A DNA stretch of 64,000 nt from Polaribacter sp. (GTDB taxonomy: Bacteria > Bacteroidota > Bacteroidia > Flavobacteriales > Flavobacteriaceae): positions 1 to 64,000 of the forward strand of contig JABJPX010000011.1 of assembly GCA_018663625.1 (NCBI GenBank), in the 5' to 3' direction. Each line of letters begins with the position of its first letter. Positions within the stretch are counted from its first letter, which is position 1. The translations under genes and the position numbers were made by a program. Shown here in pieces: positions 43,895 to 53,066 of this stretch. The notes under the pieces were generated by a model. The model worked only from the letters and a program-made list of their open reading frames with translations. It had not been told where the DNA came from and ran no database searches.

Positions 43895-44878
43895 ATGAAA
43901 AAAATAGAAATAGGAATTATAGGCGGTGCTGGATATACAGCAGGTGAGTTGATTCGTTTGCTACTAAATCATCCAAAAACAAACATCAATTTTGTGTATA
44001 GTACCTCCAATGCGGGTAATAAAGTCCATCAGGTGCACCAAGATTTAATTGGAGATACCGAGATTCGTTTTACATCAAAAATCAATCCCGAAGTTGATTT
44101 GTTGTTTTTGTGTTTGGGGCATGGGAACTCAACTGCATTTTTATCAAAAAATGATTTTTCTAAGCAAACAAAAATGATCGATCTAAGTAACGATTTCAGA
44201 TTATTAGCAAACAAAAACTTCGAAAACAAAGCGTTTGTCTATGGATTACCAGAAACGCATAAAGAAACAATTCAAAAAGCAAATTACATTGCCAATCCAG
44301 GTTGTTTTGCAACAGCTTTACAGTTGGCTATAGTACCTTTAGCAGCAAATAACTTACTTACAAACGACATTCACATCAATGCCGTAACTGGAGCAACTGG
44401 CGCTGGAACTTCCTTATCTAAAACCACACATTTTACCTGGAGAGACAATAATTTCTCCCATTACAAAGCTTTTACTCACCAGCATTTAGACGAAATACAT
44501 CAAACAGTAGGGCAATTGCAAACTGATTTTGAGAGTGAAATCAATTTTGTACCCAATCGTGGAAATTTTTCTCGGGGAATATTTGCAACAATCTATACAA
44601 AATATGAAGGTACTATTGAAGCTGCAAAAGAACTGTATAAAACCTTTTATAAAGACGCTCCTTTTACGGTTGTTTCTGATAACGTAATTCATTTAAAACA
44701 AGTAGTAGGCACCAATAAATGTTTGCTTCACCTAGAAAAACACAACAACAAGTTATTAATAACCAGCGTCATAGATAATTTAGTAAAAGGAGCATCGGGC
44801 CAGGCCATTCAGAATATGAATTTAATGTATGGCTTTGAAGAAACAGCAGGCTTGCAATTAAAAGCAAGTTACTTTTAA
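43895..44878 (+). CDS. argC: N-acetyl(or succinyl)-gamma-glutamyl-phosphate reductase
   Basis: A 327-residue enzyme making the N-acyl-glutamate semialdehyde. GIIGGAGYTAGELIRLLLNHP is the NADP-binding start, FLCLGHGNS follows, and the catalytic Cys lies in NPGCFATALQLAIVPL near residue 135. The C-terminal part has NRGNFSRGIFATIYTKY and HLEKHNNKLLITSVIDNLVKGASGQA. Whether the acyl group is acetyl or succinyl cannot be seen here; see the carbamoyltransferase. proC follows after 23 bases. Confidence 0.96.
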   Translation: MKKIEIGIIGGAGYTAGELIRLLLNHPKTNINFVYSTSNAGNKVHQVHQDLIGDTEIRFTSKINPEVDLLFLCLGHGNSTAFLSKNDFSKQTKMIDLSNDFRLLANKNFENKAFVYGLPETHKETIQKANYIANPGCFATALQLAIVPLAANNLLTNDIHINAVTGATGAGTSLSKTTHFTWRDNNFSHYKAFTHQHLDEIHQTVGQLQTDFESEINFVPNRGNFSRGIFATIYTKYEGTIEAAKELYKTFYKDAPFTVVSDNVIHLKQVVGTNKCLLHLEKHNNKLLITSVIDNLVKGASGQAIQNMNLMYGFEETAGLQLKASYF

Positions 44879-44901
44879 ACTGTAATAATAAAGCCAAAAC
44901 A

Positions 44902-45702
44902 ATGAAAATAGCCATCATCGGAACTGGAAACTTAGGGAAATCAATCGCAAAAGGATTGATCACCAACAATGCAATTACCTCCTTATATCTTACCAAAAGA
45001 AATTTAGACGGAATTGCAGATTTTAACGGATATAAAAATGTGTATCTCACTAAAAATAATAGCGAAGCAATAAAAAACTCCGACATTCTTCTATTTGCAG
45101 TACAACCTGCTCATTTTGAAGGAATCCTAGATCAAATAAAACCAATTTTAACAGCGAATCATGTGGTCATATCGACCATCACTGGCTTTTCAATTTCAAA
45201 AATTGAAGCAAAAATTGGTGCCAATAACTTTATTATTAGAGCCATGCCAAACACAGCAATTGCCGTTGGAAAATCGATGACTTGTTTGTGTGCAAACCAA
45301 CAAGGACAAGAACGCATTGGAATTGCTGAAGCAATTTTTAACAGATTGGGGCATTCATTGACAATTCCAGAAGCGCAAATGCAAGCCGCAACTGTGGTGT
45401 GTGCAAGCGGTATCGCTTTTTGGATGCGCTTAATACGTGCCACAACACAAGCAGCAATTCAATTAGGATTTGATGCAAAAGAAGCACAAGAATTGGCCAT
45501 GTACACCAGTGAAGGAGCTGCTAGCTTATTACTTACCAATGGAAAGCATCCAGAAGAAGAAATTGACAGTGTTACAACCCCCCAAGGTTGCACAATCGAA
45601 GGTTTGAATGAAATGGAACATCAGGGACTAAGCGCGGCTTTGATTCAAGGAATGGTTGCCTCTTTCAATAAAATTAATACCATTAAAAAAGAACAATTAT
45701 GA
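44902..45702 (+). CDS. proC: Pyrroline-5-carboxylate reductase
   Basis: A 266-residue enzyme of proline synthesis. The Rossmann start is IIGTGNLGKSIAKGL; LLFAVQPAHFE, RAMPNTAIAVGKSMT and the family signature in EEIDSVTTPQGCTIEGLNEME are all present. It reduces P5C to proline. Its place inside an arginine operon links proline and ornithine metabolism; P5C and glutamate semialdehyde are shared intermediates, but proB and proA are not here. The stop overlaps argD by 4 bases (ATGA). Confidence 0.95.
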   Translation: MKIAIIGTGNLGKSIAKGLITNNAITSLYLTKRNLDGIADFNGYKNVYLTKNNSEAIKNSDILLFAVQPAHFEGILDQIKPILTANHVVISTITGFSISKIEAKIGANNFIIRAMPNTAIAVGKSMTCLCANQQGQERIGIAEAIFNRLGHSLTIPEAQMQAATVVCASGIAFWMRLIRATTQAAIQLGFDAKEAQELAMYTSEGAASLLLTNGKHPEEEIDSVTTPQGCTIEGLNEMEHQGLSAALIQGMVASFNKINTIKKEQL

Positions 45703-46826
45703 GTTTATTCAATGTGTATCCCTTATTTGACATTACGCCAGTAACTGCGAAAGATGTCTTTGTATACGATGAAAACAACTGTCAATATTTAGATTTGTAT
45801 GGCGGTCATGCTGTAATTTCAATTGGCCATTCACATCCAACCTATGTAAAAAACATTCAAGAGCAAGTAGGAAAAATAGGGTTTTATAGCAATTCTATTC
45901 AGAATCCTTTACAAGTTGCACTTGCCGAAAAACTAGCTAGGGTATCCGGCTGTAATTCTTATGAATTATTTCTTTGCAATTCCGGTGCAGAAGCCAATGA
46001 AAATGCTTTAAAACTGGCATCTTTTCATACTGGAAAGAAGAAAGTAATCGCTTTTAAAAATGGATTTCATGGCAGAACCTCTGCAGCTGTTGCAGTAACT
46101 GACAATGCCAAAATAATTGCCCCGATCAATGCACAACAAGAAGTTGAAATTTTAGCCTTGGGCGATTTAGAAAGCCTTGAAAAATCACTTTCAAAAAACG
46201 ATGTGTGTGCGGTGATCATAGAGTACATTCAAGGAGTCGGTGGATTGGACGAAAGTACTGCCGTATTTTACGAAGGAATTGACAAGCTCTGTAAAAAATA
46301 CAATGCCTGTTTTATTGCTGATGAAGTGCAATCTGGTTTCGGAAGAACGGGCGATTTCTTTGCTTTTCAAAAATACAATGTGACACCAGATATCATTTCT
46401 ATCGCTAAAGGAATGGGAAACGGGTTTCCTGTTGGTGGAATTTTAGTACATCCTAACATTAAGGCTTCTTTTGGTTTATTAGGAACCACTTTTGGCGGAA
46501 ATCACTTAGCCTGTGTTGCTGTTTTAACGGTTTTAGAAGTCCTAGAAAAAGAACGCTTACTACAAAATACACTAGAAGTTTCAACACATTTTTTAAGAAG
46601 AGCACTAAACGTTCCAAGGTTAAAAATGGTAAAGGGGCGCGGATTGATGCTGGGATTGGAATTTGAATTCCCAATCGCCGAACTCCGTAAAAACCTAATC
46701 TACAAACACAAGATTTTTACAGGAAGCGCCAAAAACCCAAATGTATTAAGAATATTGCCCCCATTAACCATCAAAAAAAGTCATATAGACACATTTTTCG
46801 AAGCATTAATCAGCGAATTATCATGA
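45699..46826 (+). CDS. argD: Acetylornithine/succinylornithine aminotransferase
   Basis: A 375-residue PLP enzyme of class-III aminotransferases. YLDLYGGHAVISIGHSHP opens the protein, NSGAEANENALKLA holds PLP phosphate, and the Schiff-base Lys is in ISIAKGMGNGFPVGG near 232. ADEVQSGFGRTGDFFAFQ is the conserved Asp/Gln region. It forms N-acyl-ornithine from the semialdehyde with glutamate. It is coupled to both neighbours by 4-base overlaps, and its length is somewhat shorter than the 400 residues of the E. coli enzyme. Confidence 0.94.
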   Translation: MSLFNVYPLFDITPVTAKDVFVYDENNCQYLDLYGGHAVISIGHSHPTYVKNIQEQVGKIGFYSNSIQNPLQVALAEKLARVSGCNSYELFLCNSGAEANENALKLASFHTGKKKVIAFKNGFHGRTSAAVAVTDNAKIIAPINAQQEVEILALGDLESLEKSLSKNDVCAVIIEYIQGVGGLDESTAVFYEGIDKLCKKYNACFIADEVQSGFGRTGDFFAFQKYNVTPDIISIAKGMGNGFPVGGILVHPNIKASFGLLGTTFGGNHLACVAVLTVLEVLEKERLLQNTLEVSTHFLRRALNVPRLKMVKGRGLMLGLEFEFPIAELRKNLIYKHKIFTGSAKNPNVLRILPPLTIKKSHIDTFFEALISELS

Positions 46827-47761
46827 AAAACTACACGCATATAGACGATATAGACGATCTGCATTCATGGATCGAGGAAGCAAAAGCGCTAAAAAAGAAT
46901 CCATTAAAAAACCAAGAACTAGGAAAAAATAAAACCATTGGATTGTTGTTTTTTAATTCCAGTTTAAGAACGCGTTTAAGTACCCAAAAAGCAGCATTAA
47001 ATTTGGGGATGACTCCAATTGTGATGAATATTTCTGAGGACGCATGGGGCATTGAATTTGGAGATAAAACCATTATGAACGGCAGTACCGCAGAGCACAT
47101 AAAAGAAGCAGCAGCCGTAGTTTCACAATATTGTGATGTCATTGCTGTCCGCGCCTTTCCTTCGCTCACAGACAAAGAAAAAGATGAATCAGAGGAAGTA
47201 TTAACTGCCTTTATGAACTATGCCTCAGTCCCTGTTATGAATATGGAAAGTGCTACTGGGCATCCTTTACAAGGATTGACAGATGCCATTACCATTTCAG
47301 AAAATACGACAAAGAAGAAACCCAAAGTAGTTTTAAGCTGGGCGCCACACGTGAAAGCACTCCCACATGCTGTCGCGAATAGTTTTATACAAGCCATGCA
47401 AAAAATGGACGTTGATTTTGTCATTGCAAATCCAAAAGGGTATGATTTAAATCCAGAAATCACCAAAAACACACGCATTTATCACGATCAGGAAGCGGCT
47501 TTTAAAAATGCTGATTTTGTGTATGCTAAAAACTGGAGTTCTTATGAAGACTATGGAAACATATCCAAAACGGATATGGATTGGATGCTCACCAAAAAGA
47601 AGATTGGGGATGCAAAATTTATGCACTGTTTGCCGGTTCGTAGAAATGTAGTCGTTGAAGATGCAGTATTAGATAGCGACCACTCATTGGTTATTGAACA
47701 GGCGAATAACAGGACTTTTGCCGCACAATTGGTCCTAAAAAAAATAATAGAAAATGACTAA
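46823..47761 (+). CDS. argF': N-acyl-ornithine carbamoyltransferase (succinylornithine type likely)
   Basis: A 312-residue transcarbamylase of the N-acyl-ornithine branch. The carbamoyl-phosphate loop reads FFNSSLRTRLSTQKA (44-58), in place of the STRTR of ordinary ArgF. HCLPVRRNVVVEDAVLD lies near 267-283. At residue 90 of MNGSTAEHIKEA there is Ala, where I recall Glu in acetylornithine and Pro in succinylornithine enzymes. It produces N-acyl-citrulline for argE. It overlaps argB by 8 bases. Confidence 0.93.
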   Translation: MKNYTHIDDIDDLHSWIEEAKALKKNPLKNQELGKNKTIGLLFFNSSLRTRLSTQKAALNLGMTPIVMNISEDAWGIEFGDKTIMNGSTAEHIKEAAAVVSQYCDVIAVRAFPSLTDKEKDESEEVLTAFMNYASVPVMNMESATGHPLQGLTDAITISENTTKKKPKVVLSWAPHVKALPHAVANSFIQAMQKMDVDFVIANPKGYDLNPEITKNTRIYHDQEAAFKNADFVYAKNWSSYEDYGNISKTDMDWMLTKKKIGDAKFMHCLPVRRNVVVEDAVLDSDHSLVIEQANNRTFAAQLVLKKIIEND

Positions 47762-48536
47762 AGAAAAAATAGCGATCGTAAAAATTGGTGGAAACATCAT
47801 TGAAGATGAAGTAGTTTTAAAGCAATTTCTTCAATCATTCTCGAAGTTAGAAGGGAAGAAAATTTTAATTCATGGTGGCGGAAAACGTGCAACACAGTTC
47901 GCTTCTAAATTAGGTATTGCTTCTAAAATGGTTGATGGAAGGCGCATTACTGACAAAGAAACATTGGAGGTCATTACGATGGTGTATGGGGGCTTGGTTA
48001 ATAAAAAAATTGTGGCGCAATTGCAAGCAAATAACACCGATGCTATTGGTTTAACAGGTGCCGATATCAATAGTATTCAATCCGAAAAAAGACCCGTAAA
48101 AGAAATTGACTTTGGCTTTGTAGGTGATGTAACCCAGGTCAATCATCATGGAATTGATACGTTGATGACTGCAGGATTTACACCTGTTTTTTGTGCCCTT
48201 ACACATGATGGAAACGGACAATTGTTAAACACCAATGCCGATACCATTGCAAGTCAGATTGCCATTGGAATGAGTGAAATTTATGCAACGTCTCTTTATT
48301 ATTGTTTTGAATTGAAGGGGGTTTTAAACGATATTAAAGACAAGGAATCGGTGATTCAAAAAATCAATTCAAAAACCTATCAAGAACTCTTAGCAGCCGG
48401 TACCATTTCAGCAGGAATGCTCCCGAAATTAGAAAATTGCTTTGATGCTTTGCAAAAGGGCGTACAAGAAGTTCTTATTGGAAATACAACGCTACTCTCA
48501 AAAGAAAACAATCTACATACCAAAATCACTCTCTAG
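47754..48536 (+). CDS. argB: Acetylglutamate kinase
   Basis: A 260-residue amino-acid kinase that phosphorylates N-acyl-glutamate. VKIGGNIIED and LIHGGGKRATQFASKLGI bind ATP and substrate, MVDGRRITDKETLEVITMVYGGLVNKKIV is the typical central region, and LNTNADTIASQIAIGM lies near 157-172. It is short (no N-terminal helix as in arginine-inhibited hexameric NAGKs), so it is probably not under feedback inhibition by arginine. The control would then rest at transcription or translation, consistent with a leader. Confidence 0.95.
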   Translation: MTKEKIAIVKIGGNIIEDEVVLKQFLQSFSKLEGKKILIHGGGKRATQFASKLGIASKMVDGRRITDKETLEVITMVYGGLVNKKIVAQLQANNTDAIGLTGADINSIQSEKRPVKEIDFGFVGDVTQVNHHGIDTLMTAGFTPVFCALTHDGNGQLLNTNADTIASQIAIGMSEIYATSLYYCFELKGVLNDIKDKESVIQKINSKTYQELLAAGTISAGMLPKLENCFDALQKGVQEVLIGNTTLLSKENNLHTKITL

Positions 48537-48538
48537 CT

Positions 48539-49615
48539 ATGGAAATTAAATATCTAACAGAAAATGCCATATCACTTTTAAAAGAACTGATCGAAACCCC
48601 ATCTTTTTCCACAGAAGAAGCGCAAACAGCGGTTTTAATTGAAAACTGGTTTACAAACCACAACATGTCTTTTCATAGGACAAAAAACAATATTTGGGCA
48701 ACGAATAAATATTTTGATGAAAGCAAACCAACCCTATTACTCAACTCTCATCATGACACTGTAAAACCAAATACCGCCTACACAAAAGATCCATTTAAAG
48801 CCATTGTAGAAGATGGAAAGCTCTACGGACTTGGAAGCAATGATGCGGGAGGATGTTTGGTTTCCTTAATCGCAACCTTTACACATTTTTATGCCCAAAA
48901 AAACCTTTCCTATAATTTGGTGATTGTGGCTTCAGCAGAAGAAGAAAATAGTGGCGAAAACGGATTGAACAGCATGCTTCCAATCATTCCACACATTGAT
49001 GTTGCGATTGTAGGCGAACCTACTTTAATGCAGTTGGCAGTTGCCGAAAAGGGCTTAGTAGTTTTTGATGCTGTAGTTGCAGGAACTCCAAGTCATGCCG
49101 CACATCCAAACACTAACAATTCCATTTACAATAGTATTGAAGTGTTGCAATGGTTTCAAAATTTTAAGTTTCATAAAACATCCGAAGCACTCGGTGATGT
49201 AAAAATGACTGTCACACAAATTGCTGCGGGTTCTCAACACAACGTGGTTCCTGCTCAAGTAAATTTAGTGGTCGATGTTCGAGTGAATGATGCCTATTCA
49301 AATCAAGAAATTGCAACCATTATACAAACGGAATCCCCTTGTACAAAAATAACTCCACGAAGCCTCCGATTGAACTCCTCGGCAATTTCCACCGACCATG
49401 AATTGGTAAAAGCAGGCATTGCAATGGGCAGAACTACCTATGGATCTCCCACATTATCAGACCAAGCAGTGTTGTCGTGTCAATCCCTAAAATTGGGGCC
49501 TGGCGATAGTACGCGTTCCCATTCTGCAGATGAATTTATTTACCTATCAGAAATTGAAGAAGGCATTCAATTGTATATTGAATTGCTGAATCGTTTACTC
49601 CTTTCAGGAATTTAA
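48539..49615 (+). CDS. argE: M20-family N-acyl-citrulline/ornithine deacylase
   Basis: A 358-residue zinc peptidase-like enzyme. The metal ligands appear in LLNSHHDTV (His and Asp), LGSNDAGGC (bridging Asp), ASAEEENSG (catalytic Glu and ligand Glu), GEPT and near the end STRSHSADEF (His). In pathways with an acyl-ornithine carbamoyltransferase, the deacylase acts on N-acyl-citrulline. It starts 3 bases after the argB stop and precedes argH by 45 bases. Family assignment is firm; the acyl specificity is not visible. Confidence 0.92.
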   Translation: MEIKYLTENAISLLKELIETPSFSTEEAQTAVLIENWFTNHNMSFHRTKNNIWATNKYFDESKPTLLLNSHHDTVKPNTAYTKDPFKAIVEDGKLYGLGSNDAGGCLVSLIATFTHFYAQKNLSYNLVIVASAEEENSGENGLNSMLPIIPHIDVAIVGEPTLMQLAVAEKGLVVFDAVVAGTPSHAAHPNTNNSIYNSIEVLQWFQNFKFHKTSEALGDVKMTVTQIAAGSQHNVVPAQVNLVVDVRVNDAYSNQEIATIIQTESPCTKITPRSLRLNSSAISTDHELVKAGIAMGRTTYGSPTLSDQAVLSCQSLKLGPGDSTRSHSADEFIYLSEIEEGIQLYIELLNRLLLSGI

Positions 49616-49660
49616 CCGCAATAAAACAACAAAACAGTTACACCATTAAACAATCGTTAT

Positions 49661-50935
49661 ATGAAACTTTGGGACAAAGGATTTACAATAGACAAACAAA
49701 TAGAACTTTTTACAGTAGGAAACGACCGAGAGATTGACCTTCACATTGCAAAATATGATGTGCAAGCTTCTTTAGCTCACGCAATTATGCTAGCATCAAT
49801 TGGGATTATTACAGCCGATGAATTGAAAGATTTGCAGAAAGGTTTGCAAGAACTCGCTACCGATATCGAAAACGGTACGTTTATAATTGAAGCTTCTTTT
49901 GAAGATGTACATTCTAAAATTGAATGGGAATTGACCAACAAACTGGGCGAAGTAGGAAAGAAAATTCACACAGCACGATCCAGAAACGATCAGGTTTTAG
50001 TAGCACTTCAACTCTATTATAAAGAAAATTTGGGGGTGGTGAATGAGAAAGTAAAAACAGTTTTTGACACTCTTTTAAATTTGGCAGAAACTCACAAAGA
50101 AAAGCTATTGCCTGGCTATACTCATCTACAAGTTGCCATGCCTTCTTCTTTTGGATTGTGGTTTTCAGCCTATGCAGAATTGCTTATTGATGATGTACAC
50201 ATGCTCAACGCCGTTACTAAAGTAGTGGATCAAAATCCGTTAGGCTCTGCTGCAGGATATGGTAGCTCCTTCCCGATCGATCGAGAATTAACCACCCAAG
50301 AACTGAATTTTGCCACCTTAAAATATAACGTGGTTGCGGCCCAATTGAGCAGAGGGAAAAGTGAACGTAGCATTGCCGCTGCCTTGGGCGGATTGTGCAA
50401 CACCTTAGCGCGTTTTTCTATGGATGTTTGTTTGTACATGAGTCAGAATTTTGGCTTTATTAGTTTCCCTGATGCATTGACTACTGGGAGTAGCATTATG
50501 CCCCATAAGAAAAATCCAGATGTGTTTGAACTCATCCGTGGAAAGTGTAATAAGATTCAGGCACTACATACCGAAATGCTCTTAATTACCAACAACCTTC
50601 CAACAGGATATCACAGAGATTTTCAGTTATTGAAAGAGAATATTATCAATGCTTTTGAGGATGTAAAAGAGATTTTAGACATTTTAAATTACGCCATTCA
50701 GCAAGTTATTGTGAAAGATATTGATTTGAAGGATGAAAAATACCAGTATTTATTTACAGTAGATAGTATTAATAATTTAGTGGTGGAAGGCATGTCGTTT
50801 AGAGAGGCTTACCAACAAATTGGCGGTCAGGTTCAAGCAGGCACTTATACCCCAGATCTTGGAAAAGAACACACGCACGTGGGAAGCATTCATAATTTGT
50901 CCTTAGATAAAATTAGAGAGAAATATCCAAAATAA
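49661..50935 (+). CDS. argH: Argininosuccinate lyase
   Basis: A 424-residue lyase of the fumarase/aspartase superfamily, last gene of the operon, that splits argininosuccinate to arginine and fumarate. HTARSRNDQVLVALQLYY and GYTHLQVAMPSSFG hold catalytic residues, and GSSIMPHKKNPDVFELIRGK is the signature with the catalytic Ser. It is somewhat shorter than the usual 450-460 residues, lacking part of the C-terminus, as is typical of Bacteroidota ArgH. No terminator is visible after it. Confidence 0.95.
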   Translation: MKLWDKGFTIDKQIELFTVGNDREIDLHIAKYDVQASLAHAIMLASIGIITADELKDLQKGLQELATDIENGTFIIEASFEDVHSKIEWELTNKLGEVGKKIHTARSRNDQVLVALQLYYKENLGVVNEKVKTVFDTLLNLAETHKEKLLPGYTHLQVAMPSSFGLWFSAYAELLIDDVHMLNAVTKVVDQNPLGSAAGYGSSFPIDRELTTQELNFATLKYNVVAAQLSRGKSERSIAAALGGLCNTLARFSMDVCLYMSQNFGFISFPDALTTGSSIMPHKKNPDVFELIRGKCNKIQALHTEMLLITNNLPTGYHRDFQLLKENIINAFEDVKEILDILNYAIQQVIVKDIDLKDEKYQYLFTVDSINNLVVEGMSFREAYQQIGGQVQAGTYTPDLGKEHTHVGSIHNLSLDKIREKYPK

Positions 50936-51086
50936 ATCCCTTCATTTAGTGCACATTATATTTATGAGTATAATATTGGTGTGCAAACTGAAAAAGTGAT
51001 TGAACTCAAAAAGCTTGACAGTGATTATTGGGATGAAATGATTGATGGTAAAAAAAATAACTAGCCACAACAACACCTATACGCAT

Positions 51087-51100
51087 TGCCCTTCGGGGCA
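51087..51100. repeat. Small GC-rich hairpin in the argH-DinB gap
   Basis: TGCCC-TTCG-GGGCA, five pairs around a stable TTCG-type loop, in a 240-base gap between argH and the convergent DinB gene. There is no T run. The same gap carries an open stretch continuing the argH frame (50936-51064). Confidence 0.45.
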
Positions 51101-51175
51101 CTGTTCATAGTCGAAACCTTCAACAGTAAGATTTTAAAACCCTCAATAAAATCGATCTCTTTTTTCTAAAACAGT

Positions 51176-51685
51176 TTACAAATACCGTTCTTTTACAACA
51201 TTCAAATGGTGCATTTGATGTCCAGAAAACAGAACTCCTAAAGCTCTAACAGACATTTCATTTTCAGAAGCAACTCCTATGTGCAACATGGCTTCCTCAG
51301 TAAAACTTTGAAACAATTGAATGGAACTTTTTCTAAGCGTAGCCATTTCATCCAATAAATCGAAGTAATTCAATTGATTGGCATTGCCATAGTCCACAAA
51401 TAAATCTTGATCGAAACCAGGCAAAGCGGTCTTGTCATTTCTAGCAAAACACAAGGCGCGGTAACAGAAAATACGTTCCGTATCAATAATATGCTGAATC
51501 AATTCTTTAAGGGTCCACTTCCCTGCTGCATAGGAAAAATTGTGTTTTTCTTCGGGTAGGTTTCGCAAAACGGAATCAAACTCTTGTTGAGAATGCTGTA
51601 AATTTTCTATAATCGATCTATTTTTCACTGCAACCAATTGGATGTAATGCTCAAAATAAGCTGCGTATTCATTTTTTGGAATCAT
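51176..51685 (-). CDS. DinB-family four-helix protein
   Basis: A 169-residue DinB-superfamily protein. The putative metal-binding His are in LKELIQHIIDTERIFCYRAL (about 74-93) and GHQMHHLNVVKER near the C-terminus, the classical three-His layout. LRNLPEEKHNFSYAAGKWTLKELIQHI is the conserved region before. Family members are thiol-dependent transferases or of unknown role, and are often stress-induced. It is divergent from hutI with a 46-base gap. No substrate can be named. Confidence 0.88.
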   Translation of the reverse strand: MIPKNEYAAYFEHYIQLVAVKNRSIIENLQHSQQEFDSVLRNLPEEKHNFSYAAGKWTLKELIQHIIDTERIFCYRALCFARNDKTALPGFDQDLFVDYGNANQLNYFDLLDEMATLRKSSIQLFQSFTEEAMLHIGVASENEMSVRALGVLFSGHQMHHLNVVKERYL

Positions 51686-51731
51686 TCCTTTTCTTTTATG
51701 TAAGTTTGTTTTGTAAAACTAAGCATTTTAT

Positions 51732-52973
51732 ATGACGCAATTATTCATCAATATCAAAGAACTCATTCAGGTTCGAGAACCCAATATTCAAAAAGTATCC
51801 GGGAAAGAAATGGGCATTTTACCAACCCTTAAAAATGCGTATTTACGCGTTGAAGATGAATTGATTGTAGACTATGGTTTGATGGACACGCTGCAAAATA
51901 AAACAGCAGATGAAACCATCGATTGCAGCGGAAAAATGATCTTCCCATCTTGGTGCGATTCACACACACACATTGTTTATGCAGGAAATAGAACGCAAGA
52001 ATTTATAGATCGAATTCAGGGATTGAGTTATGAAGAAATTGCCAATAATGGCGGCGGAATCTTAAATTCAGCAAAAAAACTACAAGAAACTTCAGAAGAC
52101 GATTTATACCAACAAGCTGCCAAAAGACTGCAAGAAGTAATTGCATTGGGAACGGGCGCCATCGAAATAAAATCGGGCTATGGGCTCACCGTAGCAGCAG
52201 AACTAAAAATGCTGCGGGTCATTAAAAGATTGAAAGAAAATTTTAACACGCCTATAAAAGCCACTTTTTTGGGTGCACATGCGCTTCCAGCTGCATACAA
52301 AAAGAACAAAGCAGCGTATCTTGATCTAATTATTGAAGAGATGCTTCCTAAAATAGCAGCAGAAAATTTAGCAGACTTTATCGATATTTTCTGTGAAATT
52401 GGCTATTTCGATGTAGAAGACACCGCACGAATTTTAGCAGCAGGAAAGAAATATGGTCTGATTCCAAAAGTACATGTAAATCAATTCAATGCTTTTGGAG
52501 GAATTGCTCTTTCTGTAGCGCATGAAGCATTGTCTGTAGATCATTTAGAGGAATTGACACAGGAAGATATTGATGCACTAAAAGGGACAAATACGATGCC
52601 TGTGGCGCTGCCCGCTTGCTCTTACTTTTTAAGCATTCCATACACCCCTGCTAGAAAAATTATTAGCGCAGGCTTGCCCTTGGCACTGGCCACCGACTAC
52701 AACCCAGGCTCTACGCCTTCTGGAAACATGAATTTTGTAGTGGCAACTGCCTGTATCAAAATGAAAATGACTCCTGAAGAAGCTATGAATGCCGCAACAA
52801 TAAATGGTGCTTTTGCCATGAATCTATCCCACAAAGTGGGCAGTATTACCAAAGGAAAATTGGCCAATTTTTTCATTACAAAAGAAATAGCTTCTTATAG
52901 CTTTCTCCCCTATCGTTTTGGAGATCATTTAATAGAAACCGTTTATTTAAAAGGGAAAAAAGCCACTCGTTAA
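51732..52973 (+). CDS. hutI: Imidazolonepropionase
   Basis: A 413-residue amidohydrolase of histidine breakdown, opening imidazolone-propionate to N-formimino-glutamate. The zinc motif HTH lies in WCDSHTHIVYAGNRTQEF (about 75-92), with GGGILNSAK, GTGAIEIKSGYGL, FLGAHALP, HVNQFNAFGG and ATDYNPGSTPSGN following in order. The protein is complete and of the usual length. No other hut gene is nearby, so in this organism the pathway is scattered, and the enzyme is transcribed alone or with the next gene. Confidence 0.95.
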   Translation: MTQLFINIKELIQVREPNIQKVSGKEMGILPTLKNAYLRVEDELIVDYGLMDTLQNKTADETIDCSGKMIFPSWCDSHTHIVYAGNRTQEFIDRIQGLSYEEIANNGGGILNSAKKLQETSEDDLYQQAAKRLQEVIALGTGAIEIKSGYGLTVAAELKMLRVIKRLKENFNTPIKATFLGAHALPAAYKKNKAAYLDLIIEEMLPKIAAENLADFIDIFCEIGYFDVEDTARILAAGKKYGLIPKVHVNQFNAFGGIALSVAHEALSVDHLEELTQEDIDALKGTNTMPVALPACSYFLSIPYTPARKIISAGLPLALATDYNPGSTPSGNMNFVVATACIKMKMTPEEAMNAATINGAFAMNLSHKVGSITKGKLANFFITKEIASYSFLPYRFGDHLIETVYLKGKKATR

Positions 52974-53041
52974 TTCGGTAATTTAAAGGAAAATACTTGC
53001 AAATATTCTTTTTCTAAAGGCCTTAACTCTTTTTTTATCTT

Positions 53042-53049
53042 TAAATTTG
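53042..53049 (+). promoter_or_regulatory. -7 box TAAATTTG
   Basis: Exact TAnnTTTG, 17 bases before the ATG at 53067, so the transcript leader would be only about ten bases. No -33 TTTG at standard spacing. Confidence 0.45.
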
Positions 53050-53066
53050 CACTTCAAAATTATTGC

